From Bacteroidia bacterium (GTDB lineage Bacteria > Bacteroidota > Ignavibacteria > SZUA-365): a stretch of 64,000 bases of DNA. A program made the translations under genes and the position numbers. The stretch is taken from positions 2,653,131 through 2,717,130 of the forward strand of contig JAOSJT010000001.1 in the NCBI GenBank assembly GCA_027493955.1. The letters are read 5' to 3'. Positions 47,215 to 55,647 of the stretch are shown here, in pieces. Position 1 is the first letter of the stretch. Every line of letters starts with the position of its first letter. The notes under the pieces are model-generated. The model did no database searches and was not told the DNA's origin. It saw only the letters and a list, made by a program, of their open reading frames with translations.

Positions 47215-47278
47215 CTAGTATATATAGGACCAGACGTGCTTACTGCTGAAAATGTCTTAAAAAAAAAACATTTTTTTT
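47215..47278 (-). promoter_or_regulatory. T-tract/AAGACATT element and AT-rich -10-like box upstream of the anti-sigma-like gene
   Basis: On the minus strand: an A8 run, then T10-AAGACATTTTC (47268-47249), and about 21-26 bp later TATATATAC. The T-run plus AAGACATTYTC repeats at 17335-17354 on the plus strand. The TTG-N20-TAnnTT pattern is not present, so a different sigma factor may read this promoter. Confidence 0.5.
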
Positions 47279-47289
47279 GCAGGCGCGTA

Positions 47290-48342
47290 TCATTCGGCGT
47301 TTACATAGACCGCAAGTCTTTCCGTGATTTTTCTGATAAAATACTCAAATCGATTACGATACGTCTCTCGGTATCTGAGCCGAGTCAGACCCGGCATTGA
47401 CCCGCGCAGACAGGAATAGAGCGTCAGACGTTCGCCGGCGGTCGCTGCTTGCAGATATTCCTGCGCTGCGGCAACGAAGGCGTCCAACTCGTTCGCACTC
47501 AAACGTTGGGTATCGTCGTAGAATTCTCCCAACCTCTGCCGGACATCATCAATTGCGGAGAGAAGATAACTATCGACACTCTGCATCGTGCTCGTGATAT
47601 CGTTGTTCTGATCGTCGAGACTCTCAATATCGGCGACCGTCTGCAATTGCGAGGCGAAAATCTCAGTGGCGATGCGGATAATATCGCTTTCACGGACAGC
47701 TTTCCGATATTCGGACTGCGCATCGAGCATATCGAGCGTATCTTCGAGTAATTCCAACACAAGGGCTTTCCCCTGCACCCCGGAAGTGCGTATGTGCATG
47801 CGCAATTGCTCCCAGGGTATGGACTCGCGCTCAAGAAAGGCGTGCGCGGTGTCATGTCGCATATACCAGCGCCCGTCCAGCATATCCAGTGTCACGATGT
47901 CCGTACGACGCCGTACGCCGCTGCGCAGCGAGCGGAGGAGCAGGTACTGGGCGCGGTTGAATTCACCCAGCAAGCGCGAAAGGGACTGCGTCACATTTCT
48001 GATCAACGTCCCTTCGAAACTCATGCGACGCTCTTCTTCGGTTTCATGCGGAAGCTGAAGCAGCGCGTGGCGCAAGAGCGCGCATCCCGTATCATCCTGT
48101 TCCGCGACAAGGTCGGCGACAATATCGAACGCCAGGTCCTCAATACCGAGTCCCAACCTGTTCTGTGCGTACACCGACTGACCGTTGCTCCATTGAATGA
48201 TGCCCACAGTCCGTTCAATGCAATACCGTACCATCGCTTCGGACGAAACTCTGTCGAGTTCCCCACGAAGGGTCATGAGCAGGAGCTGATCAGGCGTGTA
48301 GGTTCGCATGTGTCTGTTATCGGTCCGTCCTATTCCGAACAT
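47290..48342 (-). CDS. Sigma-70-like regulatory protein (divergent, tentative)
   Basis: 350 residues (a second ATG at 48309 is possible). The first 40 residues (TYTPDQLLLMTLRGELDRVS) echo the N-terminus of the adjacent anti-sigma-like protein. Then GLGIEDLAFDIVADLVAEQD resembles sigma region 2.2 and SFEGTLIRNVTQSLSRLLGE region 2.4; a long helical insert (about 150-290) follows, and ERLTLYSCLRGS...YRNRFEYFIRKITERL could be region 4. This is divergent and unproven. Gene order places it first in the module, as ECF sigma genes usually are. Confidence 0.4.
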   Translation of the reverse strand: MFGIGRTDNRHMRTYTPDQLLLMTLRGELDRVSSEAMVRYCIERTVGIIQWSNGQSVYAQNRLGLGIEDLAFDIVADLVAEQDDTGCALLRHALLQLPHETEEERRMSFEGTLIRNVTQSLSRLLGEFNRAQYLLLRSLRSGVRRRTDIVTLDMLDGRWYMRHDTAHAFLERESIPWEQLRMHIRTSGVQGKALVLELLEDTLDMLDAQSEYRKAVRESDIIRIATEIFASQLQTVADIESLDDQNNDITSTMQSVDSYLLSAIDDVRQRLGEFYDDTQRLSANELDAFVAAAQEYLQAATAGERLTLYSCLRGSMPGLTRLRYRETYRNRFEYFIRKITERLAVYVNAE

Positions 48343-48531
48343 TCAATATACAGAAATACGATAACCTCGGCATAATGTACGACAGCGTCTCACCAGGGCC
48401 TCCGACAAGCGGGATCAGGTGGCGGTGAACCGTATACATCCGCAAGCTCCCGCGAAAAATGCGGTGGAAGCACAGTATTCGATACTCCCGTCGGAGCTGC
48501 CGTGTCGGAAATGTCTCTTAGTGAAAGGGTA

Positions 48532-49011
48532 CTAGGAGGCGGAGCGGGTAGAGACGAGTGACTCCCTCGGGATGGCGACGCGGGGAGGTGTATCATGGGG
48601 AGCGTCCAGGACATCGGCGATAGTGGTTTCTCCCAACACTTCGTCGATTGCGGTCTGTACGCGTCGCCAGAGAGGGCGGATGGAGCAGGAGAAGGTGTGC
48701 GTGCACACCTCCTCCGTTCCGGAAAAATTGTCACAGAAGCCGGGCTTGTAAAAGCGACCGCCCAAGGCTCCGAGGACGTCAAGCACATGCATGTCACTTG
48801 TCGGCATCGAAAGTGTATAGCCGCCTTCCTGACCGCGGACGCTGTCCACAAAGCCGTTAAGCCGAAGCAGCCGAAGCAGCTTTGCCACATAGGCCTGTGA
48901 AATGCCTTCCGCATCGCTGATTTCCGCGATGGTCATCGAAGCGCCCTGCCCTTTGCGCGCAAGTTGCAGCAAGCAGCGCAGCCCGTACTCTTCCTGTGAG
49001 CTGAACTTCAT
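48532..49011 (-). CDS. Rrf2-family Fe-S-responsive regulator (IscR/SufR-like)
   Basis: 159 residues. An Rrf2 winged helix (MKFSSQEEYGLRCLLQLARK, ISQAYVAKLLRLLRLNGFVDSVRGQEGGYTL) is followed by three cysteines C93, C103 and C109 (C-x9-C-x5-C) that can hold a [2Fe-2S] cluster. Last gene of the suf run, 6 bp after the bacilliredoxin gene. Expected to sense Fe-S status and repress sufB through the dyad at 55465-55492. Confidence 0.88.
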   Translation of the reverse strand: MKFSSQEEYGLRCLLQLARKGQGASMTIAEISDAEGISQAYVAKLLRLLRLNGFVDSVRGQEGGYTLSMPTSDMHVLDVLGALGGRFYKPGFCDNFSGTEEVCTHTFSCSIRPLWRRVQTAIDEVLGETTIADVLDAPHDTPPRVAIPRESLVSTRSAS

Positions 49012-49017
49012 TGTTCT

Positions 49018-49554
49018 CTATCCGTCGATACGGGGAATTTTCGACCCGCACATGCGCGCATGATCGAGTTCGGCATACCGCTCGGCGGGAATGGACGGTC
49101 CCTGCCGGGTGCACATCCGATCAAACACCTCACGGAGTTCCGCCGCGATGTCCTCCGCCCCGCGTCCTTCGATATCGTGGCGCTGAAGCATGTACTCGAG
49201 CTTTCCGCCGCGCAGGACCGCCATACATGGGGAGGACGGCGCGAAGCCCGGGAAGTAGCCGCGCATCGCGTCCACGGCATCGCGCTCCTGACCGGCAAAC
49301 ACGGTGACGAACCTGTCGGGAATGACAGAGTGCTGGAGGGCTGCGGTGGCTGCCGGGCGAGCGCTGCCGGCCGCGCAGCCACAGACACTGTTGACGAGCA
49401 CGAAGAGCGTTCCGGAGGTCTGCGTCACGGCATCATGCACGGACTGCGGCGTGAGCAGTTCCTCGAAACCGACAAATGTCAGTTCGTCGCGCATGGGCTG
49501 CACCGCAACCGGATCGTACATCGGTCCACGGGAAACGGAAATATTCTCAAACAT
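49018..49554 (-). CDS. BrxA/BrxB-family bacilliredoxin with C-terminal cysteine extension
   Basis: 178 residues; the family is normally about 145. The active CGC motif is FVLVNSVCGCAAGSARP (C58, C60), with PSSPCMAVLRGGKLE near residue 110. The extra 30-residue tail adds C148 and C169 (RMCTRQG...ARMCGSKIP), which could act as a resolving pair. Bacilliredoxins remove bacillithiol from proteins; whether this organism makes bacillithiol is unknown. Placement in the suf run suggests thiol care of Fe-S assembly proteins. Confidence 0.88.
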   Translation of the reverse strand: MFENISVSRGPMYDPVAVQPMRDELTFVGFEELLTPQSVHDAVTQTSGTLFVLVNSVCGCAAGSARPAATAALQHSVIPDRFVTVFAGQERDAVDAMRGYFPGFAPSSPCMAVLRGGKLEYMLQRHDIEGRGAEDIAAELREVFDRMCTRQGPSIPAERYAELDHARMCGSKIPRIDG

Positions 49555-49593
49555 ATATCAATCGATCCTTTCAAACTGTGAAAACCTGGTAGT

Positions 49594-49774
49594 GCGGAGA
49601 AAACGCGGAGAGCAAAGAGCGGAGAGCGGAGAGCCAGTCTGTGCGATACGCCCGCTCATGTGCTGCAACCTGTGCTTCCTAATGTGCATACTTTAAAATT
49701 TGTTCATGTCATAATATTGTTCGAAGCACACGCATACGGAACGCATGTCTATGCTCTCTGCTCTACGCTCTCTG
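49594..49774. repeat. GAGAGC word-repeat inverted structure inside the suf run
   Basis: Left arm GCGGAGAGCAAAGAGCGGAG and more (about 49594-49632), right arm ATGCTCTCTGCTCTACGCTC and more (49748-49780). The right arm's end overlaps the sufT stop codon. It could form a stem between the sufT and bacilliredoxin genes and lower downstream expression. Confidence 0.7.
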
Positions 49775-50104
49775 CTAAAAGAACCCCAGCTCAAGCCGTG
49801 CCGCTTCGGACATCATGGACGGACTCCAGGGCGGGTCCCAGACGATATTGATATCCACCGCTGTGACACCGTTGATCTGGCTGACCTTCTCTTTCACCTC
49901 TGCGGGGAGGGATTGCGCGGCGGGACAGTTCGGGGAGGTGAGCGTCATGTTCACCGTCACGGCGCCGTCCGATTTCACCCGAATCTGATAAATCAACCCG
50001 AGTTCATAAATATTGACGGGTATCTCGGGGTCGAAACAGGTCTTGATGACGTGCACGACGTTCTCGTCTATCTCTCGCAGTTGCTCGTCTTTCAGCATGC
50101 CCAT
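49775..50104 (-). CDS. sufT: SufT-like MIP18/DUF59 Fe-S maturation protein
   Basis: 109 residues. MIP18 family motifs: VIKTCFDPEIPVNIYELGLI, VNMTLTSPNCPAAQSLPAEV and VDINIVWDPPWSPSMMSEAA, the last being the usual family ending. The conserved cysteine in SPNCPA is present. It helps Fe-S cluster transfer to target proteins. Three bases separate it from sufU. Confidence 0.93.
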   Translation of the reverse strand: MGMLKDEQLREIDENVVHVIKTCFDPEIPVNIYELGLIYQIRVKSDGAVTVNMTLTSPNCPAAQSLPAEVKEKVSQINGVTAVDINIVWDPPWSPSMMSEAARLELGFF

Positions 50105-50107
50105 CAG

Positions 50108-50563
50108 CTACTCCGTAGTCACGTGCTGGTTCTCGCCATGCAACGCCCCGTGCATGGTATGCCAGGGTAAGGTCGCGCATTTCACGCGCATGGGGAATTC
50201 CGACACCCCTGCGAAAGCGGCGAGCTTGCCGAGTTCGTCGAGGTGCTCCAACGGATCCAGTTTCGCGGTGATAATGCCGACGAACAATTCAAAGAGCCGG
50301 TCAGCCTGCTCGCGGGTTTTGCCTTCGAGCACAGAACTCATGATCGAGGCGGAGGCCTTCGATATGGCACAGCCGCTCCCTTCGAAACTGACTTCTTTAA
50401 TCGTGCTGCCGTCGTATTTCAGATAAAACGTGTAATGATCACCGCACAGGGGATTGAATCCCTCCAGTGTGGCGTCTGCATCCGTCATGGCGTGGAAGTG
50501 GTACGGGTGCTTATTGTGGTCCAGTATCACTTCCTGGTAGAGATCTCGTATTTCATCGATCAC
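50108..50563 (-). CDS. sufU: SufU sulfur transferase / Fe-S scaffold-like protein
   Basis: 151 residues starting at GTG 50563, with GGAGG 7 bp upstream and the GTGA overlapping the sufS stop; the longer frame overlaps sufS and is not used. Zinc/sulfur ligands C40, D42 (GFNPLCGDHY), C65 (EGSGCAIS) and C129 (RVKCATLPW) are present, with the SufU-specific insertion before the last Cys. It takes persulfide sulfur from SufS. Confidence 0.94.
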   Translation of the reverse strand: MIDEIRDLYQEVILDHNKHPYHFHAMTDADATLEGFNPLCGDHYTFYLKYDGSTIKEVSFEGSGCAISKASASIMSSVLEGKTREQADRLFELFVGIITAKLDPLEHLDELGKLAAFAGVSEFPMRVKCATLPWHTMHGALHGENQHVTTE

Positions 50564-51831
50564 GCAAATACCTCCAGCACGCTGTGCACGCCGCGCACCA
50601 GGGCGTCGACGTCTTCGCGCGTATTGTAAAACGAAAATGAAGCGCGCGCCGTCGCGGGTATCCCATAGAATTTCATCACCGGCTGCGCGCAGTGATGACC
50701 CGCCCGCACCGCAATGCCGGCCTGATCGAGTATCGTGCCGATATCGTGCGGATGCACAGCGCACAGAGTAAAGGATAATACGCTCGCTTTTTCCTTCGCC
50801 GTGCCGACCAGCCGCAGCTCGGTGATGGCGGCGAGCTGCTCGGTGGCATACCGCAACAGCTCCTGTTCATGTGCAACGAGCGCTTCGAGATCCAGAGATC
50901 TGAAATAGCGGAGTGCGGCGGCGAGCCCGACAGCACCGGCGATGTTCGGTGTGCCGGCTTCGAATTTGAACGGGACCTCGTTATAGATCGTTTTCTCGAA
51001 GGTGACGGAGAGAATCATGTCTCCACCTCCCTGATATGGCGGCATGGCATCCAACAGTGCGCGCTTGCCATAGAGCACACCTGTGCCAGTCGGACCGTAC
51101 ATCTTGTGTCCGCTCATAGCGAAAAAATCGCAGTCCAATTCCTGCACATCGATGGGCAGATGCTGGGCGGACTGCGCCCCGTCCACGAGCACAGGAATAC
51201 CGTGCGCATGCGCCATTCTGATGATGTCGCGTACGGGATTCACGGTACCAAGCGCGTTGGACACATGCGTCACACATACGATGCGTGTACGCGGTCCGAG
51301 CAGCGATTCGAAATCGTCGAGGAGGAGTTCGCCGTCGTGATTCATCGGAATAACACGCAGCTTCGCGCCCTTCTCTTCGCAGAGCATCTGCCACGGCACG
51401 ATATTCGCGTGATGCTCCATGGCCGATACGACGATCTCGTCTCCTTCGCGCACATTCGCGCGTCCATACGTCTGCGCGACGAGATTGATCGCCTCCGTAG
51501 TGCCTTTCACGAAAATGATTTCATCGTCGCTCGCCGCATTCAGGAATTGCTGCACCGTGCGTCGCGCGTCTTCGTACAGATCCGTGGCACGCTGACTGAG
51601 ATAATGCACGCCGCGATGCACGTTGGAATAGTCCTCGCGGTAAAACGACGACACCGCGTCGATCACGGCTTGCGGCTTCTGCGTGGACGCCGCGTTATCC
51701 AGGTACACCAGCGGACGACCACGGACAGTGCGCGCGAGGATGGGAAAGTCCTCGCGAACGCGATCTGCGTCGAAATGCGACGTAAAGAGATGCGGTGTAC
51801 TCATCGCGGTGGCGGATTCGTGTTGCCACAT
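50560..51831 (-). CDS. sufS: SufS cysteine desulfurase
   Basis: 423 residues from ATG 51831 (AAGGA site, 11 bp after sufD); ATG 51804 (MSTPHLF) is an alternative. Group II enzyme: YLDNAASTQKPQAV start, FVKGTTEAINLVA, PLP lysine in FFAMSGHKMYGPTGTG, and the active cysteine in VRAGHHCAQPVMKFYG. It releases sulfur from cysteine as a persulfide and hands it to SufU. Confidence 0.96.
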   Translation of the reverse strand: MWQHESATAMSTPHLFTSHFDADRVREDFPILARTVRGRPLVYLDNAASTQKPQAVIDAVSSFYREDYSNVHRGVHYLSQRATDLYEDARRTVQQFLNAASDDEIIFVKGTTEAINLVAQTYGRANVREGDEIVVSAMEHHANIVPWQMLCEEKGAKLRVIPMNHDGELLLDDFESLLGPRTRIVCVTHVSNALGTVNPVRDIIRMAHAHGIPVLVDGAQSAQHLPIDVQELDCDFFAMSGHKMYGPTGTGVLYGKRALLDAMPPYQGGGDMILSVTFEKTIYNEVPFKFEAGTPNIAGAVGLAAALRYFRSLDLEALVAHEQELLRYATEQLAAITELRLVGTAKEKASVLSFTLCAVHPHDIGTILDQAGIAVRAGHHCAQPVMKFYGIPATARASFSFYNTREDVDALVRGVHSVLEVFA

Positions 51832-51841
51832 GGCTGCATCC

Positions 51842-53170
51842 TTAGCTGATGGTGCTGCGGTCCAGTCGCGCATTGATCAGCGCGTTGAGAGAGTCGTGCA
51901 GGGATTCGATACTCACGCGGTCAACCAGTTCCGCCGCGAAGGCATGGGCAAGTATACTCCTCGCCTGTCCGGCGTCGATGCCGCGGCTGCGAAGATAAAA
52001 CAGTGCATCGTCGGAAAGCCGGCCCACGGTGGCGCCGTGCGTGCACTTCACATCGTCGGCGTAGATCTCAAGCTGCGGCTTGGTGTTCACCTTCGCGTCG
52101 TCTGAAAGAAGCAGGTTGTTATTCGACTGCTTCGCATTGGTTTTCTGCGCATCCTGACGCACGATGATGCGGCCGCTGAACACGGCGCGCGTCGTGTCGT
52201 CGAGAATACCTTTGTACAGCTCGTGACTTTCGCAATGCGGCTGCGCATGGTCAATCACGGTGAAATGATCCATATGTTGCGTCTCGGTGGGGAGATACAA
52301 GCCTTCCAGCACGGTCTCGCCATGCTGACCTTCGAATACGGCAGTGATGTTGTTGCGCGTGATTGCCGCGCCGAAACCGAAGTAGCGATTGCTGTACCGG
52401 GCGTCACGTGAGACCCGGGCGTGCGTCATGCCTATGTGAAACGCCTGCGTGTTTTCCCGCTGCACGACCACGTGCTCGAGCCCGGCATTGGGTCCGATTT
52501 CCACACTGACCGCAGCGTTGGTGAAATGTGCTGCGCCGGCCAAGGACCCATACTGCTCGACAACACGAAGAGATGCACCCTCTTCCACGGCAATGTGTAC
52601 GCGCGGCTGGACGAGCAGCGGCGCCTCGGTTGCGGAACTCAGAAACAAAATATGCACGATACGTTCAGAGGCGACAGAGCGCCGCAGATGTATGTAGGCT
52701 CCATCCACGAGGAATGCCGCGTTGAGCGCCGGAAAGGCCTGCGTACCCTCCGAGATATCCGCATGCATGCCACCCGGCAGGGCGGGATCTGGCCTTGTCA
52801 TCTCCGCAAGCGACCGCACGGTCAGTCCATCGGGAAGGGACTCCATCGTGGAAAGCGCAGGGGCATAGATGCCGTCGAGAAACACCATGGTTATGGCGTC
52901 ATGCAGGCCCTCGAAGAAATGCTGCAGAGCACTACGTTGCGGCAACGCAGCATGTACGAGGGCGGCGGGGACAAAATCCGTGGCGAAAAGAGGACCGATG
53001 TTCGTGAATCTCCAATCCTCCTGCTTGAGCGTCGGGAAGCCGAGGCGCTCAACAGTGCCGATAGCCTCGCGTCGCAGACCGTGAAGCGGGGTAGCTGATT
53101 CGCCGTTGAGCGTGCGCTCGAAGCGGTCGAAGTGTTCGCGGAAGCGTTGAATTGCCTGTTCGTTATTCAT
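51842..53170 (-). CDS. sufD: SufD, Fe-S scaffold complex subunit
   Basis: 442 residues with the right-handed beta-helix core of SufB/D (VQRENTQAFHIGMTHARVSR, YLPTETQHMDHFTVIDHAQPHCESHELYKGIL, FSGRIIVRQDAQKTNAKQSNNNLLLSDDAKV) and the conserved C-terminal CTHGATVGRLSDDALFYLRSRGI. Forms SufBC2D with the next two gene products. Confidence 0.95.
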   Translation of the reverse strand: MNNEQAIQRFREHFDRFERTLNGESATPLHGLRREAIGTVERLGFPTLKQEDWRFTNIGPLFATDFVPAALVHAALPQRSALQHFFEGLHDAITMVFLDGIYAPALSTMESLPDGLTVRSLAEMTRPDPALPGGMHADISEGTQAFPALNAAFLVDGAYIHLRRSVASERIVHILFLSSATEAPLLVQPRVHIAVEEGASLRVVEQYGSLAGAAHFTNAAVSVEIGPNAGLEHVVVQRENTQAFHIGMTHARVSRDARYSNRYFGFGAAITRNNITAVFEGQHGETVLEGLYLPTETQHMDHFTVIDHAQPHCESHELYKGILDDTTRAVFSGRIIVRQDAQKTNAKQSNNNLLLSDDAKVNTKPQLEIYADDVKCTHGATVGRLSDDALFYLRSRGIDAGQARSILAHAFAAELVDRVSIESLHDSLNALINARLDRSTIS

Positions 53171-53183
53171 TGTCCTTGTTCCG

Positions 53184-53954
53184 TTACGCGGGTTGCGCGG
53201 CAGGTTCCGCCATCAGTTCACGAGCCCAGTCGTACCCCTCTTCCTCGAGATGCAGCGCCAGGTCCTTGTCGCCCGATTTCACGATGCGTCCATCCACAAG
53301 CACATGCACCACGTCGGGGACGATATAATCGAGAAGACGCTGATAATGCGTCACGACGATGGCGGCATTGTCCGGCCTGCGCAGTTTGTTTACGCCGCCG
53401 GCAACGATGCGCAGCGCGTCGATGTCGAGGCCCGAATCGGTTTCGTCGAGAATGGCTAACTGAGGATCGAGAACCGCCATCTGCAGAATCTCGTTGCGCT
53501 TTTTTTCACCGCCGGAAAAACCCTCATTCACGGGCCGATTGAGCAGTGACGGATTCATTTCCACCAGCTTCATTTTATCCTTGATCAGCGCGAGGAAATC
53601 GACGGCATCGAGTTCGGCCTCGCCGCGCGCCTTGCGCACGGCATTCAGGGCAGCCTTGAGAAAATAGGAGTTGCTCACGCCGGGAATTTCGACAGGATAC
53701 TGAAAGGCGAGAAAAATCCCTTCACGGGCCCGCTCCTCCGGTGCGAGATCGAGCAGGTTTTGACCATTGTAGAGGACTTCGCCCTCTGTGACGGTGTACA
53801 GATCGCGGCCCGCCAGCACCCCTGCGAGAGTGCTTTTGCCCGATCCGTTGGGACCCATGATGGCATGTACTTCACCCGCGTGCACGGTAAGATTCAATCC
53901 CTTGAGGATCTGCTTCCCTTCGACCGCCGCGTGAAGATTTCTGATTTCGAGCAT
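53184..53954 (-). CDS. sufC: SufC ABC-type ATPase of the Suf complex
   Basis: 256 residues. Walker [13 protein letters not shown]-loop [13 protein letters not shown], signature [13 protein letters not shown], Walker [14 protein letters not shown]-switch [12 protein letters not shown]. It powers the SufBCD scaffold. 13 bp upstream of sufD. Confidence 0.96.
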   Translation of the reverse strand: MLEIRNLHAAVEGKQILKGLNLTVHAGEVHAIMGPNGSGKSTLAGVLAGRDLYTVTEGEVLYNGQNLLDLAPEERAREGIFLAFQYPVEIPGVSNSYFLKAALNAVRKARGEAELDAVDFLALIKDKMKLVEMNPSLLNRPVNEGFSGGEKKRNEILQMAVLDPQLAILDETDSGLDIDALRIVAGGVNKLRRPDNAAIVVTHYQRLLDYIVPDVVHVLVDGRIVKSGDKDLALHLEEEGYDWARELMAEPAAQPA

Positions 53955-53984
53955 GAATTACTCCTGTATCCTTTCGTTTTGGTA

Positions 53985-55430
53985 TTATCCGACGCTTCCT
54001 TCAAGACTGATGCCCAGCAGTTTCTGGGCTTCCACAGCGAACTCCATGGGCAGTTCGCGGAACACTTCCTTGCAGAAACCATTGACGATCATGTTCACCG
54101 CATCTTCGGTGGAAATGCCGCGCTGGTTGCAGTAAAAAATCTGATCTTCTCCGATTTTCGATGTCGTGGCCTCGTGCTCGAGCTGGGCGGAGCTGTTGGC
54201 GTTTTCTATGTAGGGAAAGGTGTGCGCGCCGCATCTGTCGCCGAGAAGCATGGAATCGCATTGGGAGAAATTCCGGGCCCCATGCGCATTTTTGGAAATT
54301 TTCACCAGACCGCGATAGGTGTTCTGGCTCTCGCCGGCGGAGATGCCCTTGGACACGATGGTGCTGCGCGTGTTCTTGCCCAGGTGAATCATTTTGGTTC
54401 CGGTATCCGCCTGCTGACGGTTATTGGTCACCGCCACGGAGTAAAATTCGCCCACGGAATTGTCGCCAGCGAGAATGCAGCTCGGGTATTTCCACGTTAT
54501 GGCCGAACCGGTCTCCACCTGTGTCCAGGAGATCTTGCTGTTGATGCCGGCGCATTTTCCGCGTTTGGTCACGAAATTATAAATGCCGCCTTTGCCTTCC
54601 TTGTCGCCGGGATACCAGTTCTGCACCGTCGAGTACTTGATCTGCGCGTTGTCCAACGCGATCAGTTCCACCACTGCCGCATGAAGCTGGTTCTCGTCGC
54701 GTATCGGTGCCGTGCACCCCTCGAGATAGCTCACATACGCACCTTCGTCGGCGATAATGAGAGTGCGCTCGAACTGCCCGGTCTCGCTGCTGTTGATGCG
54801 GAAGTAGGTCGAAAGCTCCATCGGGCAGCGCACACCCTTCGGGATGTAGACAAAGCTGCCGTCGCTGAATACGGCGGTGTTCAGGGCAGAAAAGTAATTA
54901 TCGGCGGCGGGGACAACCGAACCCAGATACTTCTCGACCAGCTCGGGATGCTCGCGCACCGCTTCGGAAAAGGAACAGAAAATTATTCCCATTTCCTTCA
55001 GCTTGTCTTTGAAGGTTGTCGCCACTGACACGCTGTCGAACACAGCATCAACCGCAACGCCGGCCAGCATTTCCTGCTCGTGCAGCGGAATACCCAGCTT
55101 GGCGTAGGTGGCCAGCAACTCGGGATCGACCTCGTCGAGACTCTTCGGAGCGTCCTTCACTTTCGGAGCAGAATAATAGGAGATATCCTGGTAGTCGATG
55201 GGCTCGTAATGCACATTGGGCCAGCGGGGTTCCTCCATCGTCTGCCAGAGACGGAAGGCCTTCAGCCGTCGTTCGAGCATCCACTCCGGCTCCTGCTTTT
55301 TCTGTGAGATCAGGCGAATAACGTCTTCGCTCAATCCCTTGGGAATGGTATCGGATTCGATTTCGGTGACGAAGCCGTGCTTGTATTCACCGCTGGTCAA
55401 TTCCTGAAGTTCTTGTGTTTCGGTGCTCAT
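53985..55430 (-). CDS. sufB: SufB, Fe-S scaffold core subunit
   Basis: 481 residues from ATG 55430 (MSTETQ, AAGGA site); the open frame further upstream crosses the promoter. Family text: [36 protein letters not shown]-like ([20 protein letters not shown]), [20 protein letters not shown] with the key cysteine, and the end [20 protein letters not shown]. First gene of sufB-C-D-S-U-T. Confidence 0.96.
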   Translation of the reverse strand: MSTETQELQELTSGEYKHGFVTEIESDTIPKGLSEDVIRLISQKKQEPEWMLERRLKAFRLWQTMEEPRWPNVHYEPIDYQDISYYSAPKVKDAPKSLDEVDPELLATYAKLGIPLHEQEMLAGVAVDAVFDSVSVATTFKDKLKEMGIIFCSFSEAVREHPELVEKYLGSVVPAADNYFSALNTAVFSDGSFVYIPKGVRCPMELSTYFRINSSETGQFERTLIIADEGAYVSYLEGCTAPIRDENQLHAAVVELIALDNAQIKYSTVQNWYPGDKEGKGGIYNFVTKRGKCAGINSKISWTQVETGSAITWKYPSCILAGDNSVGEFYSVAVTNNRQQADTGTKMIHLGKNTRSTIVSKGISAGESQNTYRGLVKISKNAHGARNFSQCDSMLLGDRCGAHTFPYIENANSSAQLEHEATTSKIGEDQIFYCNQRGISTEDAVNMIVNGFCKEVFRELPMEFAVEAQKLLGISLEGSVG

Positions 55431-55464
55431 TCTTGTGTCCTTGGTGCTGCGTGTCCTCGTTCGC

Positions 55465-55492
55465 ACAATCTGTACTAAATTGTCAAGATTGT
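55465..55492 (-). promoter_or_regulatory. Likely Rrf2/SufR operator upstream of sufB
   Basis: ACAATCT (55465-55471) and AGATTGT (55486-55492) are perfect inverted repeats with a 14-bp spacer. The dyad overlaps the sufB promoter's spacer and -7 box, 35 bp before the start codon, as expected for a repressor site of the Rrf2 protein encoded at the end of the operon. Confidence 0.65.
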
Positions 55493-55500
55493 CTATCCAA
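55470..55500 (-). promoter_or_regulatory. sufB promoter, Bacteroidota type
   Basis: On the minus strand: TTG (55500-55498), 20-bp spacer, TAGTACAG (55477-55470). The -7 match is weaker than at other promoters, which fits a regulated gene. Confidence 0.5.
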
Positions 55501-55647
55501 AACAAGACCAAAACGCAAAAAAATTCCCAGTGGCGGCATTCTGCCGAAAATTGTGGTGAAAAGCGCATTCAGACAGGATGGAAAAATCCCCAAAATCTCT
55601 ATCTTGAACGATGCCACTGATTGTATGTTCAACAGATTGTCCAACCT

